Part shown: positions 8,965-17,589 of the stretch, piece after piece | Position numbering within the stretch: the first letter of the stretch is position 1 | Layout: each line of letters starts with the position of its first letter | Assembly (NCBI GenBank): GCA_934120735.1 | Contig: CAKOVA010000017.1 | Coordinates: 1 to 38,340, forward strand | Reading direction: 5' to 3' | Origin: an uncultured Prevotella sp. | GTDB lineage: Bacteria; Bacteroidota; Bacteroidia; Bacteroidales; Bacteroidaceae | Length of the DNA stretch: 38,340 nt | Notes under the pieces: model-generated | What the model was told of the DNA's origin: nothing | Database searches by the model: none | What the model saw: the letters and a program-made list of their open reading frames with translations, nothing else | Position numbers and translations under genes: made by a program

Positions 8965-9002
8965 ATTGCCGGTGGAAAGGACTGGCTTGGCAATTCCTTT
9001 CC
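8965..9002 (-). promoter_or_regulatory. Interleaved inverted repeats in the aminotransferase-permease gap
   Basis: Two stems are possible: GGAAAGGA (8974-8981) with TCCTTTCC (8995-9002), and ATTGCC (8965-8970) with GGCAAT (8989-8994). The arms alternate, so the stems either exclude each other or form a pseudoknot. The structure begins 10 bases past the aminotransferase stop and ends about 40 bases before the permease start. Confidence 0.45.
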
Positions 9003-9011
9003 AACCCTATG

Positions 9012-10223
9012 TTACAATCGTTCTGTATCCACTCTTCCCGGGTATTTATCTAATGCCTCACGCAGCACTATCAGTGCTTTTTCAAGATCGTGTTTGTTGA
9101 GAACATATGCGATGCGCACTTGATTGATTCCAGCTCCTGGTGTGGTATAGAAGCCCGCTGCCGGTGCCATCATCACCGTTTCACCTTCAAATGAGAATTC
9201 TTCCAGGCACCATCGGCAAAACTTTTCACTGTCATCGACAGGCAATTTCGCTACCGTATAAAAGGCTCCCATAGGTATAGGAGAGTACACGCCCGGTATT
9301 TTGTTCAGTCCATCAATGAGGCATTTGCGTCGTTCAACATACTCATCGTACACCGTGCGGTAATACTCTTCAGGTGCATCGAGCGATGCTTCTGCTACAA
9401 TCTGTCCAAGAAGAGGAGGAGAGAGACGTGCCTGACAGAACTTCATCACGGCCTTTCTCACGTCTTTGTTGCGTGTAATCAGCGCTCCAATGCGTATGCC
9501 GCATTCGCTATATCGCTTGGAAACCGAATCAATGAGGATAACACTGTCCTCAATACCCTTCAAGTGCATCGCACTGATGTAAGGTGAACCTGTGTAGATA
9601 TACTCGCGATAAACCTCATCGGAGAATAAAAACAGGTCATATTTCTTTACTAAGTCCCTGATTTGGTTCATCTCTCTGCGGGTGTACAGGTAACCAGTAG
9701 GGTTGTTAGGATTGCAAATCATGATGGCACGGGTATGCTCGTTGATCAGCTCTTCAAACTTTTCAACCTTGGGAAGCGAAAAACCTTCCTCGATGGTCGT
9801 TGCAATAGTCCTGATCTTCGCACCCACACTAATGGCGAAAGCCATGTAGTTGGCGTAGGCAGGTTCAGGCACAATGATTTCGTCTCCAGGGTTTATGCAA
9901 CTCATAAAGGCGAACAACACTGCCTCACTGCCACCAGATGTAATAATAATGTCATCGGCCGAAACGTTGATGTCGTACTTTTTGTAATAGCCGGTGAGCT
10001 TTTCTCTATACGACAGGCAGCCCTGACTGGGCGAATATTCCAAGATGGTTCGATCGATATGTTTAAGTGCATCCAAACCAACTTGTGGCGTCGGAAGGTC
10101 GGGTTGCCCAATGTTGAGGTGGTAAACCTTGATGCCGCGTGCCTTTGCTGCTGTCGCCAAAGGCGCCAACTTGCGTATGGGCGACTCAGGCATCTCTAAT
10201 CCTCGAACAGATATTTCTGGCAT
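9012..10223 (-). CDS. PLP-dependent class I/II aminotransferase
   Basis: This fold-type I aminotransferase probably moves amino groups between amino acids and 2-oxo acids; the substrate is unknown. The catalytic lysine is K236 in DSVSKRYSECGIR. The NPNNPTG loop at residues 171-177 and the SDEVYRE segment at 201-207 are typical AspC-like features. Start choice: an ATG-led frame begins further up at 10355, but a TATCTTTG -7 box on this strand lies at 10344-10351, inside or downstream of that start, so the longer form would not be transcribed. The ATG at 10223 (MPEISVRGLEMPES) gives 403 residues, the usual length. The intermediate ATG at 10316 would add a poorly conserved tail. A structured gap of 85 bases links it to the downstream permease gene. 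Confidence 0.9.
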   Translation of the reverse strand: MPEISVRGLEMPESPIRKLAPLATAAKARGIKVYHLNIGQPDLPTPQVGLDALKHIDRTILEYSPSQGCLSYREKLTGYYKKYDINVSADDIIITSGGSEAVLFAFMSCINPGDEIIVPEPAYANYMAFAISVGAKIRTIATTIEEGFSLPKVEKFEELINEHTRAIMICNPNNPTGYLYTRREMNQIRDLVKKYDLFLFSDEVYREYIYTGSPYISAMHLKGIEDSVILIDSVSKRYSECGIRIGALITRNKDVRKAVMKFCQARLSPPLLGQIVAEASLDAPEEYYRTVYDEYVERRKCLIDGLNKIPGVYSPIPMGAFYTVAKLPVDDSEKFCRWCLEEFSFEGETVMMAPAAGFYTTPGAGINQVRIAYVLNKHDLEKALIVLREALDKYPGRVDTERL

Positions 10224-10343
10224 ATAATTCAATATTCTTATGGGGAGTTGCTTGATGGACTTTTCCCCTTGGTTTTGGCAATCGCGCAAGTGAGTTAGGT
10301 GCGTGTCATCATTCATACCCACAATTCGCCTGTATGTATGATG

Positions 10344-10351
10344 CAAAGATA
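10344..10351 (-). promoter_or_regulatory. -7 box upstream of the aminotransferase gene
   Basis: TATCTTTG on the minus strand. Transcription from it would begin near 10337, giving a leader of about 110 bases to the ATG at 10223. The -33 element is not clear. Confidence 0.55.
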
Positions 10352-10449
10352 ACAAATTAATCTGAACGCGACATGAAGTGGGACTATAAAATATGTGGGT
10401 TGACAGTAAATAATATTATTCAAACGCGCTTCATAAGACGCTCGTTCCA

Positions 10450-10481
10450 TTTGTGGGATTTGTTGATTTTTACTACTTTTG
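10450..10481 (+). promoter_or_regulatory. Promoter of the DUF4494-yggS unit
   Basis: TTTG (10450-10453), 20 bases, TACTTTTG (10474-10481) is a full match to the Bacteroidota pattern. It lies about 50 bases before the ATG at 10531. Confidence 0.75.
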
Positions 10482-10530
10482 CATCCATATCATTCAAGCA
10501 ATATAGTAACTTCATTTAAAAGATATAACA

Positions 10531-11007
10531 ATGAGAACAAGAAATGCCAATTGGTTTGAGACAAATGTACAATATGAGCGTCAGGCAGAAGACGGACTAT
10601 TCGCCAAGGTAAGAGAAACTTATGTGGTTGACGCCTTTACTTTTGGTGAGGCAGAAGATGCCATCACCAAAGAAATGGCGAGCTATTCAAGCGGTGAGTT
10701 CGTCATCAAGAATATTACGCCGGCTGTCTACAGCGAAATCTTTTTCAGTGACAGAGAGGGCGATGATAAATGGTATAAAGCCAAGCTGATGTTTATCACC
10801 ATTGATGAGGAAAAAGGTAAGGAAAAACGCACGGCCGTCAGTTATCTCGTTCAGGCCAAGAACATCGAAGGAGCCCTTCAAAATATCGGCGAAGTGTTCT
10901 CAAGTAGCGTGCTCGATTACGTGGTGGCCAATGTTTCAGAAACCAAAATCATGGATGTTTTTGAACACGATTTGAAGAAGGAACCCGATGACCAGCCTGA
11001 AGTATAA
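10531..11007 (+). CDS. DUF4494 family protein
   Basis: This 158-residue cytosolic protein belongs to a Bacteroidota family (DUF4494) of unknown function. It has no signal peptide or membrane segment. The sequence is a mixed alpha/beta domain with the family-typical start RNANWFETNVQYER and a central YKAKLMFITIDEEKGKEKR stretch. The C-terminal 20 residues are acidic and probably disordered. It is the first gene of a two-gene unit: the yggS-like gene starts 46 bases after its stop and no promoter is seen between them. This arrangement with a PLP homeostasis protein hints at a linked role, but that is only context. Confidence 0.88.
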   Translation: MRTRNANWFETNVQYERQAEDGLFAKVRETYVVDAFTFGEAEDAITKEMASYSSGEFVIKNITPAVYSEIFFSDREGDDKWYKAKLMFITIDEEKGKEKRTAVSYLVQAKNIEGALQNIGEVFSSSVLDYVVANVSETKIMDVFEHDLKKEPDDQPEV

Positions 11008-11053
11008 ACGGCTGAGAAGAATAAGAGTGTGGTTCGTTTAAACTTACATAACC

Positions 11054-11719
11054 ATGGTTGATGTAGCAAAAAACTTGCACGAAGTGCAGAAAAGGCTGCC
11101 CGATGACGTTTGTTTGGTAGCCATCAGTAAGTATCATCCCAAAGAGATGATTGCGAGTGCTTATGCGGCTGGGCAGCGCATCTTTGGTGAAAGCCGCGAA
11201 CAAGAGCTTGCTGAAAAGGTGGAAGCGCTGCCTAAGGACATTGAATGGCACTTTATTGGACACCTGCAAACCAATAAGGTAAAATATATTGCTCCTTACA
11301 TCAGCATGATCGAATCGGTCGACTCACCGAGACTTTTGCGTGAAATTAACAAGCAGACAGCTCGCAACAACCGTGTTATTGACGTGCTGTTGGAGTTGCA
11401 CATTGCTGAGGAGGCCACCAAATATGGCTTCACTTTGGCTCATTGTCGAGATTTCTTGGAGGCTGGCGAATGGCGTGAATTGTCAAATGTGCGTATCTGC
11501 GGACTGATGATGATGGCGTCAAATGTGGACGATGAGCGGCAGATACGCCAGGAAATGTTGACGGCTAAAGACTTTTTTGACGAAGTGAAGGAGCACTATT
11601 TCGCTGACCAACCATCTTTCAAACAGCGCAGTTGGGGTATGAGTCACGATTACCTCATCGCCGTGACGTGTGGTTCTACCATGGTAAGAGTGGGTAGTGC
11701 CATATTTGGCGAACGCTAA
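11054..11719 (+). CDS. YggS/PROSC-type PLP homeostasis protein
   Basis: This protein binds pyridoxal phosphate and balances free vitamin B6 and amino acid pools; it has no known catalytic activity. The 221-residue product has the full family pattern on an alanine racemase-like barrel. The PLP lysine is K26 in LVAISKYHPKE, followed by FGESREQE, then FIGHLQTNK near residue 75. GLMMMAS lies mid-protein and the C-terminal phosphate-binding MSHDYLIAV ... GSTMVRVGSAIFGER is intact. The usual SKT around the lysine is SKY here. It is the second gene of the DUF4494 unit. Confidence 0.94.
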   Translation: MVDVAKNLHEVQKRLPDDVCLVAISKYHPKEMIASAYAAGQRIFGESREQELAEKVEALPKDIEWHFIGHLQTNKVKYIAPYISMIESVDSPRLLREINKQTARNNRVIDVLLELHIAEEATKYGFTLAHCRDFLEAGEWRELSNVRICGLMMMASNVDDERQIRQEMLTAKDFFDEVKEHYFADQPSFKQRSWGMSHDYLIAVTCGSTMVRVGSAIFGER

Positions 11720-11768
11720 ATCACATTATAAAATAATACAGCATCCTTTCCCTATCAATCCTTTCTGA

Positions 11769-13550
11769 TTAATAGTGGAAAGGATGAATGTATACCTTCT
11801 TGTCTCCAATAATGTATATGCCTTGTGGCAAAATCGATTTATCGGTTCCCATATATTTCCCATCTATGCTGAAAATGCGTTTGTCGCTTGTCACTTCTTG
11901 GGAGAATGTAGGCACAATACCCTGTGTAGAGAACTTTTTAAGGAAGTCGAAATAAACGATTCCCTCTTTTTCAGAGATGTTATAAATGGGCTTGTCTAAC
12001 GTCGCACCCGTCCAAGGTTGATAGCTGGGCAGCGTTGTGTTGTTGTTCAGTTCGGTCACATTGTCAGTGCCTGGGAACAAATCACCTTTCAGTTGTTCTT
12101 TGTATTTATTCCGGTCACCATTGTACGAACTGAATAACAATCCGTCGGCAGGTATCACGGTCATGCGGGGTTTGCCCTTTACGTAGTTGACTCTGTTACT
12201 CCCTAAACTAAATGCTTTGGCGTCATAATTTACGTGATACACCATCATGCCATGCCCACCCAATTTAGAGTTCCAACGTTTGTTCTGTATATTCTGGATG
12301 ATGTAGTATTCGTTTGTACTTTTCTCCTTGTCGGCATAAATGCGGTAGGCTTTCCCACCTTTATCAATGTTCTGGAGGGTTACTTGTTGTGCGTCTTGCA
12401 GTTCTTCGATGTTCATCCATCCCATGGCTTCACGTTCCCATGCCGTGTAGGCCGTGGGGCACCACCCGTTGGCAGTATATTCACCGTCGTCCATTAAGCT
12501 CCATGCCTCCATTCCCTGATTGTCGCCCCTTGCACTGGCAAGGGTAGGGTAGAAGTCGGGCAAACCCATGCAATGACTGAACTCATGACAGAACAGCCCT
12601 ATGCCCGAAATCATTTTTTGTTTAGGGCCTTTCTCGTTACCAATCAGTTCGTTGCTGATGCCCGATCGATACACCTTCTTACCATCTTTGGTAAGAAACG
12701 GGGTGATGGTTCCTGCCTTTGGCCACATCGTTTCGTTCTTTGCACCCATGTTTTGGCCATATCCTGCGTAGACAACGTACACCAAGTCTACATAACCATC
12801 GTTGTTGGCATCGTATGCGGAGAAATCAAGTGAGTCGTCCATGAGATTGCAAGCATCAGTAATCAGTTCGGTAAACTCTTCACCGCCACCATTGGCATCT
12901 GTCCCTCCATAGTAGGCAAGCTCGTGTGGAAGTGTCACCGGGCCATAGATATCAAACTGTGGACAGAACGCTCCAAAGCTCATGTCTTTAAAATATTGTT
13001 GTACACTGGAAGCATTCTTGTTTTCGCCATGACCATAATCTTGCGGTTGTCCTTCGCCATTGAGAAACTGTTGGAACGATTTGCGAGGATTGGGGAGCGT
13101 GAATGGGGTGTCTTGGTAGGCAGCCAAAATGACAATTGCCTTAGGCGAACCCGTGTGTGGAAAGTAAGTCTTGTCTGATTTCACCGGCTCTCTTCTCATG
13201 GCACGAGTTTGCAACAGTGTGTTTGCCTGCTCAAAGAAAAGCTTTTTGTCTTGTGCGGCAACTAACTTTTTTTCAGCAGCTTGTCGTCCGTTTTCTTCAT
13301 GTGCCAACTGTTTACTCGCTGTTATACGTCCAAATTTGTCAATCGCTGCAATAAAGAATGTGTTTTGCTCGCGCACCAAAATAGCACCATCTTGCGTGCT
13401 ATACCAGTTAAAATGTTCATCTCCATGCTGGTAAACTTGTAGAGTGGTTCCGTCTGGTTGGGTGACGATAAGCGGCATGCGCCACGCTTTTGCAGCCCAC
13501 GAGCAAACGGAAAGTATGAGTGCGAGTGCGGTAATTAACAGTTTTTTCAT
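11769..13550 (-). CDS. Secreted M6-family zinc metalloprotease
   Basis: This is a peptidase of the M6 (immune inhibitor A-like) group, likely exported and able to cleave host or environmental proteins. The 593-residue protein starts with a signal peptide (residues 1-19, ending CSWAA). A pro-region runs to about residue 125, and the peptidase domain follows. The zinc site HEFSHCMGLPD at residues 322-332 gives ligands H322, H326 and D332 with catalytic E323. A DANNDGYVD segment at 247-255 resembles a calcium loop. The last 35 residues (RIFSIDGKYMG ... GIYIIGDKKVYI) resemble the sorting domains placed at the end of type IX-secreted proteins in Prevotella and relatives. Export by that route is therefore likely, but it is inferred. 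A TACATTTG box lies at 13577-13584. Confidence 0.93.
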   Translation of the reverse strand: MKKLLITALALILSVCSWAAKAWRMPLIVTQPDGTTLQVYQHGDEHFNWYSTQDGAILVREQNTFFIAAIDKFGRITASKQLAHEENGRQAAEKKLVAAQDKKLFFEQANTLLQTRAMRREPVKSDKTYFPHTGSPKAIVILAAYQDTPFTLPNPRKSFQQFLNGEGQPQDYGHGENKNASSVQQYFKDMSFGAFCPQFDIYGPVTLPHELAYYGGTDANGGGEEFTELITDACNLMDDSLDFSAYDANNDGYVDLVYVVYAGYGQNMGAKNETMWPKAGTITPFLTKDGKKVYRSGISNELIGNEKGPKQKMISGIGLFCHEFSHCMGLPDFYPTLASARGDNQGMEAWSLMDDGEYTANGWCPTAYTAWEREAMGWMNIEELQDAQQVTLQNIDKGGKAYRIYADKEKSTNEYYIIQNIQNKRWNSKLGGHGMMVYHVNYDAKAFSLGSNRVNYVKGKPRMTVIPADGLLFSSYNGDRNKYKEQLKGDLFPGTDNVTELNNNTTLPSYQPWTGATLDKPIYNISEKEGIVYFDFLKKFSTQGIVPTFSQEVTSDKRIFSIDGKYMGTDKSILPQGIYIIGDKKVYIHPFHY

Positions 13551-13576
13551 TTGTATGGTATGTTTCTTTCCATGGG

Positions 13577-13584
13577 CAAATGTA
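13577..13584 (-). promoter_or_regulatory. -7 box of the M6 protease gene
   Basis: TACATTTG on the minus strand lies about 27 bases before the start codon. No clear -33 partner is seen. Confidence 0.45.
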
Positions 13585-13935
13585 CGAAAATTGTTTTGAA
13601 TATGAGTTGGTTTCGTCTTGTTTTCGGCAGTTAAGAAATTATTTTAGACATGACTTGAAATCGCGTCAGCTGCCGGTCTGTCCATCGTATCATCGTCCTA
13701 AGAAGTACAAGAGGTTCTGTTCGGTCGACCAAACCCATTGACTTTGGCCTCTAAAGTCAATGCTATTGGAAGGTAAACCCATTGAGTTTGGCGGTCAAAG
13801 TCAATGAGTTTGCCAGGACGTTAAAATTATTTTGCAGCGAACCAATTGGGACACAAGCGGAGAATGACCTAACAACTATTCACTAGATTGCAACAACCTC
13901 ACAAAACATTTTGTTTGCCTTGCTGATTTCCTACT
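13585..13935. other. Intergenic region with tandem palindromic repeats
   Basis: No gene is seen between the M6 protease promoter and the end of mnmE. The notable content is the pair of 44-base repeats at 13731-13806, described separately. Confidence 0.6.
13731..13806. repeat. Two tandem 44-base palindromic units
   Basis: AAACCCATTGACTTTGGC (13731-13748) recurs as AAACCCATTGAGTTTGGC (13775-13792), and AAAGTCAATG recurs at 13753 and 13797, so the period is 44 bases. Each unit contains an inverted repeat. The first, CATTGACTTT/AAAGTCAATG, is perfect over 10 bp; the second has one mismatch. A degraded third half may follow. Confidence 0.7.
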
Positions 13936-15345
13936 TTACTTGCCGATGCAAAAGTGTTTGAAGATATTCTCAAGTACCTCTGGCGTGGTGATTTGACCAC
14001 CAGTGATGTCTGCCAGTTGGTCAAGGCAAATACGCAAATCCTCGGATATGAGATCTCCGCTAAGGTCTGTTTTTAACCCGTTAATAACTCGAGTGATGCT
14101 TTCTTTTGCATGTATGAGGGCATCGTAATGGCGGACGCTCGTTATGATGACATCATTCTCCGTGATTTCTGGTATATTTGCTTTCTGGTAGATTAAGTTT
14201 TCCAGTTGGTCGACGTTCGTTCTTAGTTTGGCACTGATTTGTATGGTTGAAAAGTTGTTTGTTGGCAACATGTCCGGCATCGTTCTGATATCTATCTTGT
14301 TTTGAACGAGAATCACTTGTTTGTCTTCACAATTTTCCAGCATTTCTTGAATCTCACTATGAACTGGCTGTTCATCAACCATCCATAAGATGATGCGTGC
14401 TTCATTCAGTTTCTTGTAAGTGCGTTCAATACCAAGCCGCTCAATCTCATCGGTCGTTAAGCGAATGCCCGCTGTATCAATAAACCGAAACGTGATTCCC
14501 TTAATTTCGGTTGTGTCTTCAATGACATCTCTGGTCGTACCATGAATGTTGCTCACGATGGCTTTATCTTCCTTTAACAGCTGATTGAGAAGTGTGCTCT
14601 TTCCCACGTTCGTCTTGCCAACAATGGCCACTGCTACACCTTGTTTATAGGCTTTTCCTGTTTCAAAAGAGTGGGCCAACGTGGTAATTCGATTTTTAAT
14701 TTTATGCGCTAACGCAAGTAATTCGTCACGATTTGCAAACTCTAAGTCCTCATGGTCGCTGAAATCTAATTCCAATTCGATGAGAGAAGTCATCTTCAGA
14801 AGTTCGTTTCTGAGTGTAGCCAACTCGTTGGAGAAGTTTCCTTTCAGCTGACTCATAGCTGCATGATGCGTAGCACGATTGGTTGAAGCAATCAAATCGG
14901 CAACAGCTTCTGCCTGACTTAAATCTAACTTTCCATTAAAGAAGGCGCGCTGTGTGTATTCACCAGGTGCAGCCTGTCGACAGCCCTCTTTGATAAGCGT
15001 TTCTAAAATGGTTTTGATGATGTAACGAGAGCCATGACATGATATTTCAACAGAATCTTCACCAGTGTAAGAATGTGGCGAGCGAAAAACAGAAACCAAC
15101 ACATCGTCAATCTCTTCTCCATCGTTGTTAGTCAAATGTCCATAATGCAATGTCTGCGGTTTTGCTTCTGTCAGTCTATGATTAGATTTGGAAACGAACA
15201 CCTTGTCTACGATGTTGATGGCATCGCTTCCTGATAGACGAATCACGGCTATAGCACCTCCAGCCGGTGTCGCTAAAGCGCAAATCGTAGACTGTGAGCT
15301 TATTGATGATGGATTTTGATTGGAATCGATTCGAGAGGGTTGCAT
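13936..15345 (-). CDS. mnmE: tRNA modification GTPase MnmE
   Basis: With MnmG this enzyme installs the carboxymethylaminomethyl group at U34 of certain tRNAs, using GTP and a methylene-folate. The 469-residue protein has an N-terminal formyl-THF-binding domain (about residues 19-135), a helical domain, and an inserted Ras-like G domain. The P-loop GKTNVGKS is at residues 243-250. The G2 threonines sit in HGTTRDV, the G3 motif is DTAGIR, and the G4 motif is NKID. The C-terminal CIGK carries the cysteine needed for modification. All key residues are present. About 18 extra residues precede the usual start region, and the true start could be slightly later. A 112-base gap containing a perfect hairpin separates it from the upstream phosphorylase gene. 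Confidence 0.97.
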   Translation of the reverse strand: MQPSRIDSNQNPSSISSQSTICALATPAGGAIAVIRLSGSDAINIVDKVFVSKSNHRLTEAKPQTLHYGHLTNNDGEEIDDVLVSVFRSPHSYTGEDSVEISCHGSRYIIKTILETLIKEGCRQAAPGEYTQRAFFNGKLDLSQAEAVADLIASTNRATHHAAMSQLKGNFSNELATLRNELLKMTSLIELELDFSDHEDLEFANRDELLALAHKIKNRITTLAHSFETGKAYKQGVAVAIVGKTNVGKSTLLNQLLKEDKAIVSNIHGTTRDVIEDTTEIKGITFRFIDTAGIRLTTDEIERLGIERTYKKLNEARIILWMVDEQPVHSEIQEMLENCEDKQVILVQNKIDIRTMPDMLPTNNFSTIQISAKLRTNVDQLENLIYQKANIPEITENDVIITSVRHYDALIHAKESITRVINGLKTDLSGDLISEDLRICLDQLADITGGQITTPEVLENIFKHFCIGK

Positions 15346-15377
15346 ATTGAGTTATATGATGAATTGAGTAAAACATG

Positions 15378-15406
15378 TTGTCAGACCCTGAAATTGGGTC
15401 TGACAA
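15378..15406 (-). terminator. 11-bp hairpin between the phosphorylase gene and mnmE
   Basis: TTGTCAGACCC (15378-15388) pairs perfectly with GGGTCTGACAA (15396-15406), with a 7-base loop. On the minus strand the following tract (CATGTTTT) has few T residues, so it may be an incomplete terminator or a processing site between the two genes. Confidence 0.5.
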
Positions 15407-15457
15407 TCAAAATGGTAAAGGTTGACCATTGAAAAAAGGTGGTCAGACGGTCGCTCA

Positions 15458-16336
15458 TTAAATTCTGTCAAGCACAATTTGAATTAGCCCATCGATAGAG
15501 TTTTTGTATTCCACGTTTGCCTTTTGAGCACGACGATTAGCTATCACCATGCAACACGTCATAGCCTTGTGTCCTAACAGCTTAGCAAGGCCTGCCAGCG
15601 CGCTGCTCTCCATTTCGAAATTGGTGATGCGATAACCGTTGTATTCGAAACTCTCTATTTTTTCATTTTGGTTGGGATCGGCCAAAGGTATGCGCAACTC
15701 TCTGCCTTGTGGTCCAAAGAAACCACCACAAGCAATCGTCACACCACGAACCATGTCGTCTCCTGCAATGCGATCGAGTGTTTCTTTATCTGCATCAATA
15801 ACGTATGGTGCGCCTTTTTGTGAGTTCCAGTTCATGTGTTTTTTGAATGCCTCCTCGAACTCTAAGTCACAGGCTTCGTTTCTTCCTGCGTAATAATTCA
15901 GCAAACCGTCAAATCCGATACTCTTCTCACTGGCTATGTATGTTCCTTCTGGCGTATATTCTTGCAATCCGCCACAGGTACCAAGTCTGACTAAGGTGAG
16001 TGATTTAAGAGGTGATTTCTCATGACGGGTTGCAAAATCAATGTTAGCCAACGCATCCAGCTCGTTCATAACAATATCAATATTATCACAGCCAATGCCC
16101 GTACTGATAACACTGATTCGTTTTCCTTGGTATGAACCAGTTATGGTATGGAATTCTCTGCTTTGTATGTCGCACTCTACTTTTTCAAAATGAGAAGCTA
16201 CTAATGACACACGGCCTGGATCGCCTACCAGAATAACCTTGTCGGCCAATTGATTGGGCTTGATATGTAAATGGAAAACACTACCGTCGGCATTGATGAT
16301 AAGTTCGGATTCTGCAAAATATTTTTTTTCCATCAT
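15458..16336 (-). CDS. Uridine phosphorylase-like nucleoside phosphorylase
   Basis: This enzyme is expected to split a nucleoside with phosphate into base plus ribose-1-phosphate, for salvage. The 292-residue protein fits the PNP/UDP family: the phosphate-binding GDPGR lies at residues 38-42. The STGIGCDNIDIVMNELDA segment is the family signature, and NFEMESSALAGLAKLLG near the C terminus supplies the ribose-binding Met and Glu. It is somewhat longer than E. coli Udp (about 250 residues), as is common for the Bacteroidota branch. Its start lies 9 bases after the stop of the PD40-like gene, so the two are co-transcribed. The substrate (uridine versus other nucleosides) is inferred from similarity only. 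Confidence 0.9.
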   Translation of the reverse strand: MMEKKYFAESELIINADGSVFHLHIKPNQLADKVILVGDPGRVSLVASHFEKVECDIQSREFHTITGSYQGKRISVISTGIGCDNIDIVMNELDALANIDFATRHEKSPLKSLTLVRLGTCGGLQEYTPEGTYIASEKSIGFDGLLNYYAGRNEACDLEFEEAFKKHMNWNSQKGAPYVIDADKETLDRIAGDDMVRGVTIACGGFFGPQGRELRIPLADPNQNEKIESFEYNGYRITNFEMESSALAGLAKLLGHKAMTCCMVIANRRAQKANVEYKNSIDGLIQIVLDRI

Positions 16337-16345
16337 TATAGAGAT

Positions 16346-17476
16346 TTAGTTGGGTAACAATTTGTTTTCTTCGTTTCTTACTGACTTTTCAAAGTTATGC
16401 ACATCTTTTCTTTGTTGCTGCATAGTTTCTTCCGCTTTCAGCAAATTAGCTCTCATTCCTTGTTGATCGGATATGGATGCTCGGCTATAATCGAATCTCA
16501 TCTTGGCCAAAGTTTTTTCATTCTGTGCCAATTGCGCTTTCATTTCGGTCAATTGAGTGTACAATTCTTTTGTTTTGTTGCTTTTGAAATCATCTATCTT
16601 TGTGTATACAGTCTTGTCATTGATTGGGAACAGAAAACCTGGCTTTGAGTTTGCTTGATGATTGTTTTGCTTCAAACTTTCCAATCTTTTCAGTGCGGCT
16701 TTTCTGTCTCCAAAAGCCCATGTGTCTTTGATGCTCGTCAACTTGGCAAAAGACTTAAGCTGTTCTTCACTAAGATTATCTTGACTGAAATTAAGGCGCG
16801 GCATTGTTGGCACGAATGTATAGATGCACACTTTACCTTCTGGTTGATAGCGGTCACTGACTAACCAGCCCAAGGCATACATGTCATCAATGGCCAACAA
16901 ATAATCGTTAGCAGTAGAGTTGAATGGCAATCCATAATTCTCTGGTTTATAAAAAGTTCCGTCTTCATTGTTGAACAATGTCATGAAGATGTCATAACCC
17001 CCCAAACTCTTTTCTCCTTGACCAGAAAAAAATAAGGTCATACCGTCAGAAAGTAGAAAAGGGTAGTTGGCATCGTCTACCTCTTCATCCAATTCTACTA
17101 ATTGTTTTGGTTTACTCCAGATGTCTCCTAGTAGATCAGTTGAATACAGGTGATATCCCTTTATGGTATCACCATCGGTATAGATTCGGTGATTGCCAAG
17201 TTCGTTAATATAGGAGGATTGGCCATTTTGTTCAGAAAGCGTACCAGCATCTTTACTCATAGGGATTTTAGATAAGAAGTTTTTCTTGTCTACCACGATG
17301 CTATCGATGAACATGACTTTAGCAGTTCCTTCTACCATCGTCTCGAATAATTTGTCAGCAGGAGTTCTCTCTGTTTTGTTGGCTTGTGGATGAGCTGGCC
17401 TCTTCCCATGCTTTTGAGCTTGCATGGGAAGAGGTGAAAAAAGCAGTAATATCAATAAATATAATGTATACTTCAT
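16346..17476 (-). CDS. Secreted PD40/WD40-like beta-propeller protein
   Basis: Function is unknown. The protein begins with a signal peptide (MKYTLYLLILLLFSPLPMQA). The middle holds beta-propeller-like blades of the PD40 type, of which YPFLLSDGMTLFFSGQGEKS followed by LGGYDIFM is the clearest. Such blades occur in Bacteroidota envelope proteins of the TolB/OmpA-like group. The final 60 residues are a charged helical segment, probably coiled coil (EKTLAKMRFDYSRAS to KSVRNEENKL). The ATG at 17476 is preferred to the ATG at 17485, because a TATCTTTG box lies at 17491-17498 and the earlier ATG would fall at the transcription start. It is the first gene of a unit with the phosphorylase gene, and perhaps mnmE. 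Confidence 0.72.
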   Translation of the reverse strand: MKYTLYLLILLLFSPLPMQAQKHGKRPAHPQANKTERTPADKLFETMVEGTAKVMFIDSIVVDKKNFLSKIPMSKDAGTLSEQNGQSSYINELGNHRIYTDGDTIKGYHLYSTDLLGDIWSKPKQLVELDEEVDDANYPFLLSDGMTLFFSGQGEKSLGGYDIFMTLFNNEDGTFYKPENYGLPFNSTANDYLLAIDDMYALGWLVSDRYQPEGKVCIYTFVPTMPRLNFSQDNLSEEQLKSFAKLTSIKDTWAFGDRKAALKRLESLKQNNHQANSKPGFLFPINDKTVYTKIDDFKSNKTKELYTQLTEMKAQLAQNEKTLAKMRFDYSRASISDQQGMRANLLKAEETMQQQRKDVHNFEKSVRNEENKLLPN

Positions 17477-17490
17477 ATTTGTCATGTTGA

Positions 17491-17498
17491 CAAAGATA
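17491..17498 (-). promoter_or_regulatory. -7 box of the PD40-phosphorylase unit
   Basis: TATCTTTG on the minus strand lies only 6 bases before an upstream ATG (17485) and 15 bases before the preferred ATG (17476). The transcript would therefore have a very short leader or none. Confidence 0.5.
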
Positions 17499-17589
17499 CA
17501 AATTTATTTATGAAGTTAGTCATAAAGAATGCAAAAATGTAGTGACTTGTAAAGAAGCCGTTTTAACCTACAAGTTGTCTCTTTATCAA

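Noticed and set aside
10224..10355. Longer N terminus of the aminotransferase starting at 10355
   Set aside because: A -7 box lies at 10344-10351, so the longer start would not be on the transcript, and the extra residues do not fit the family.
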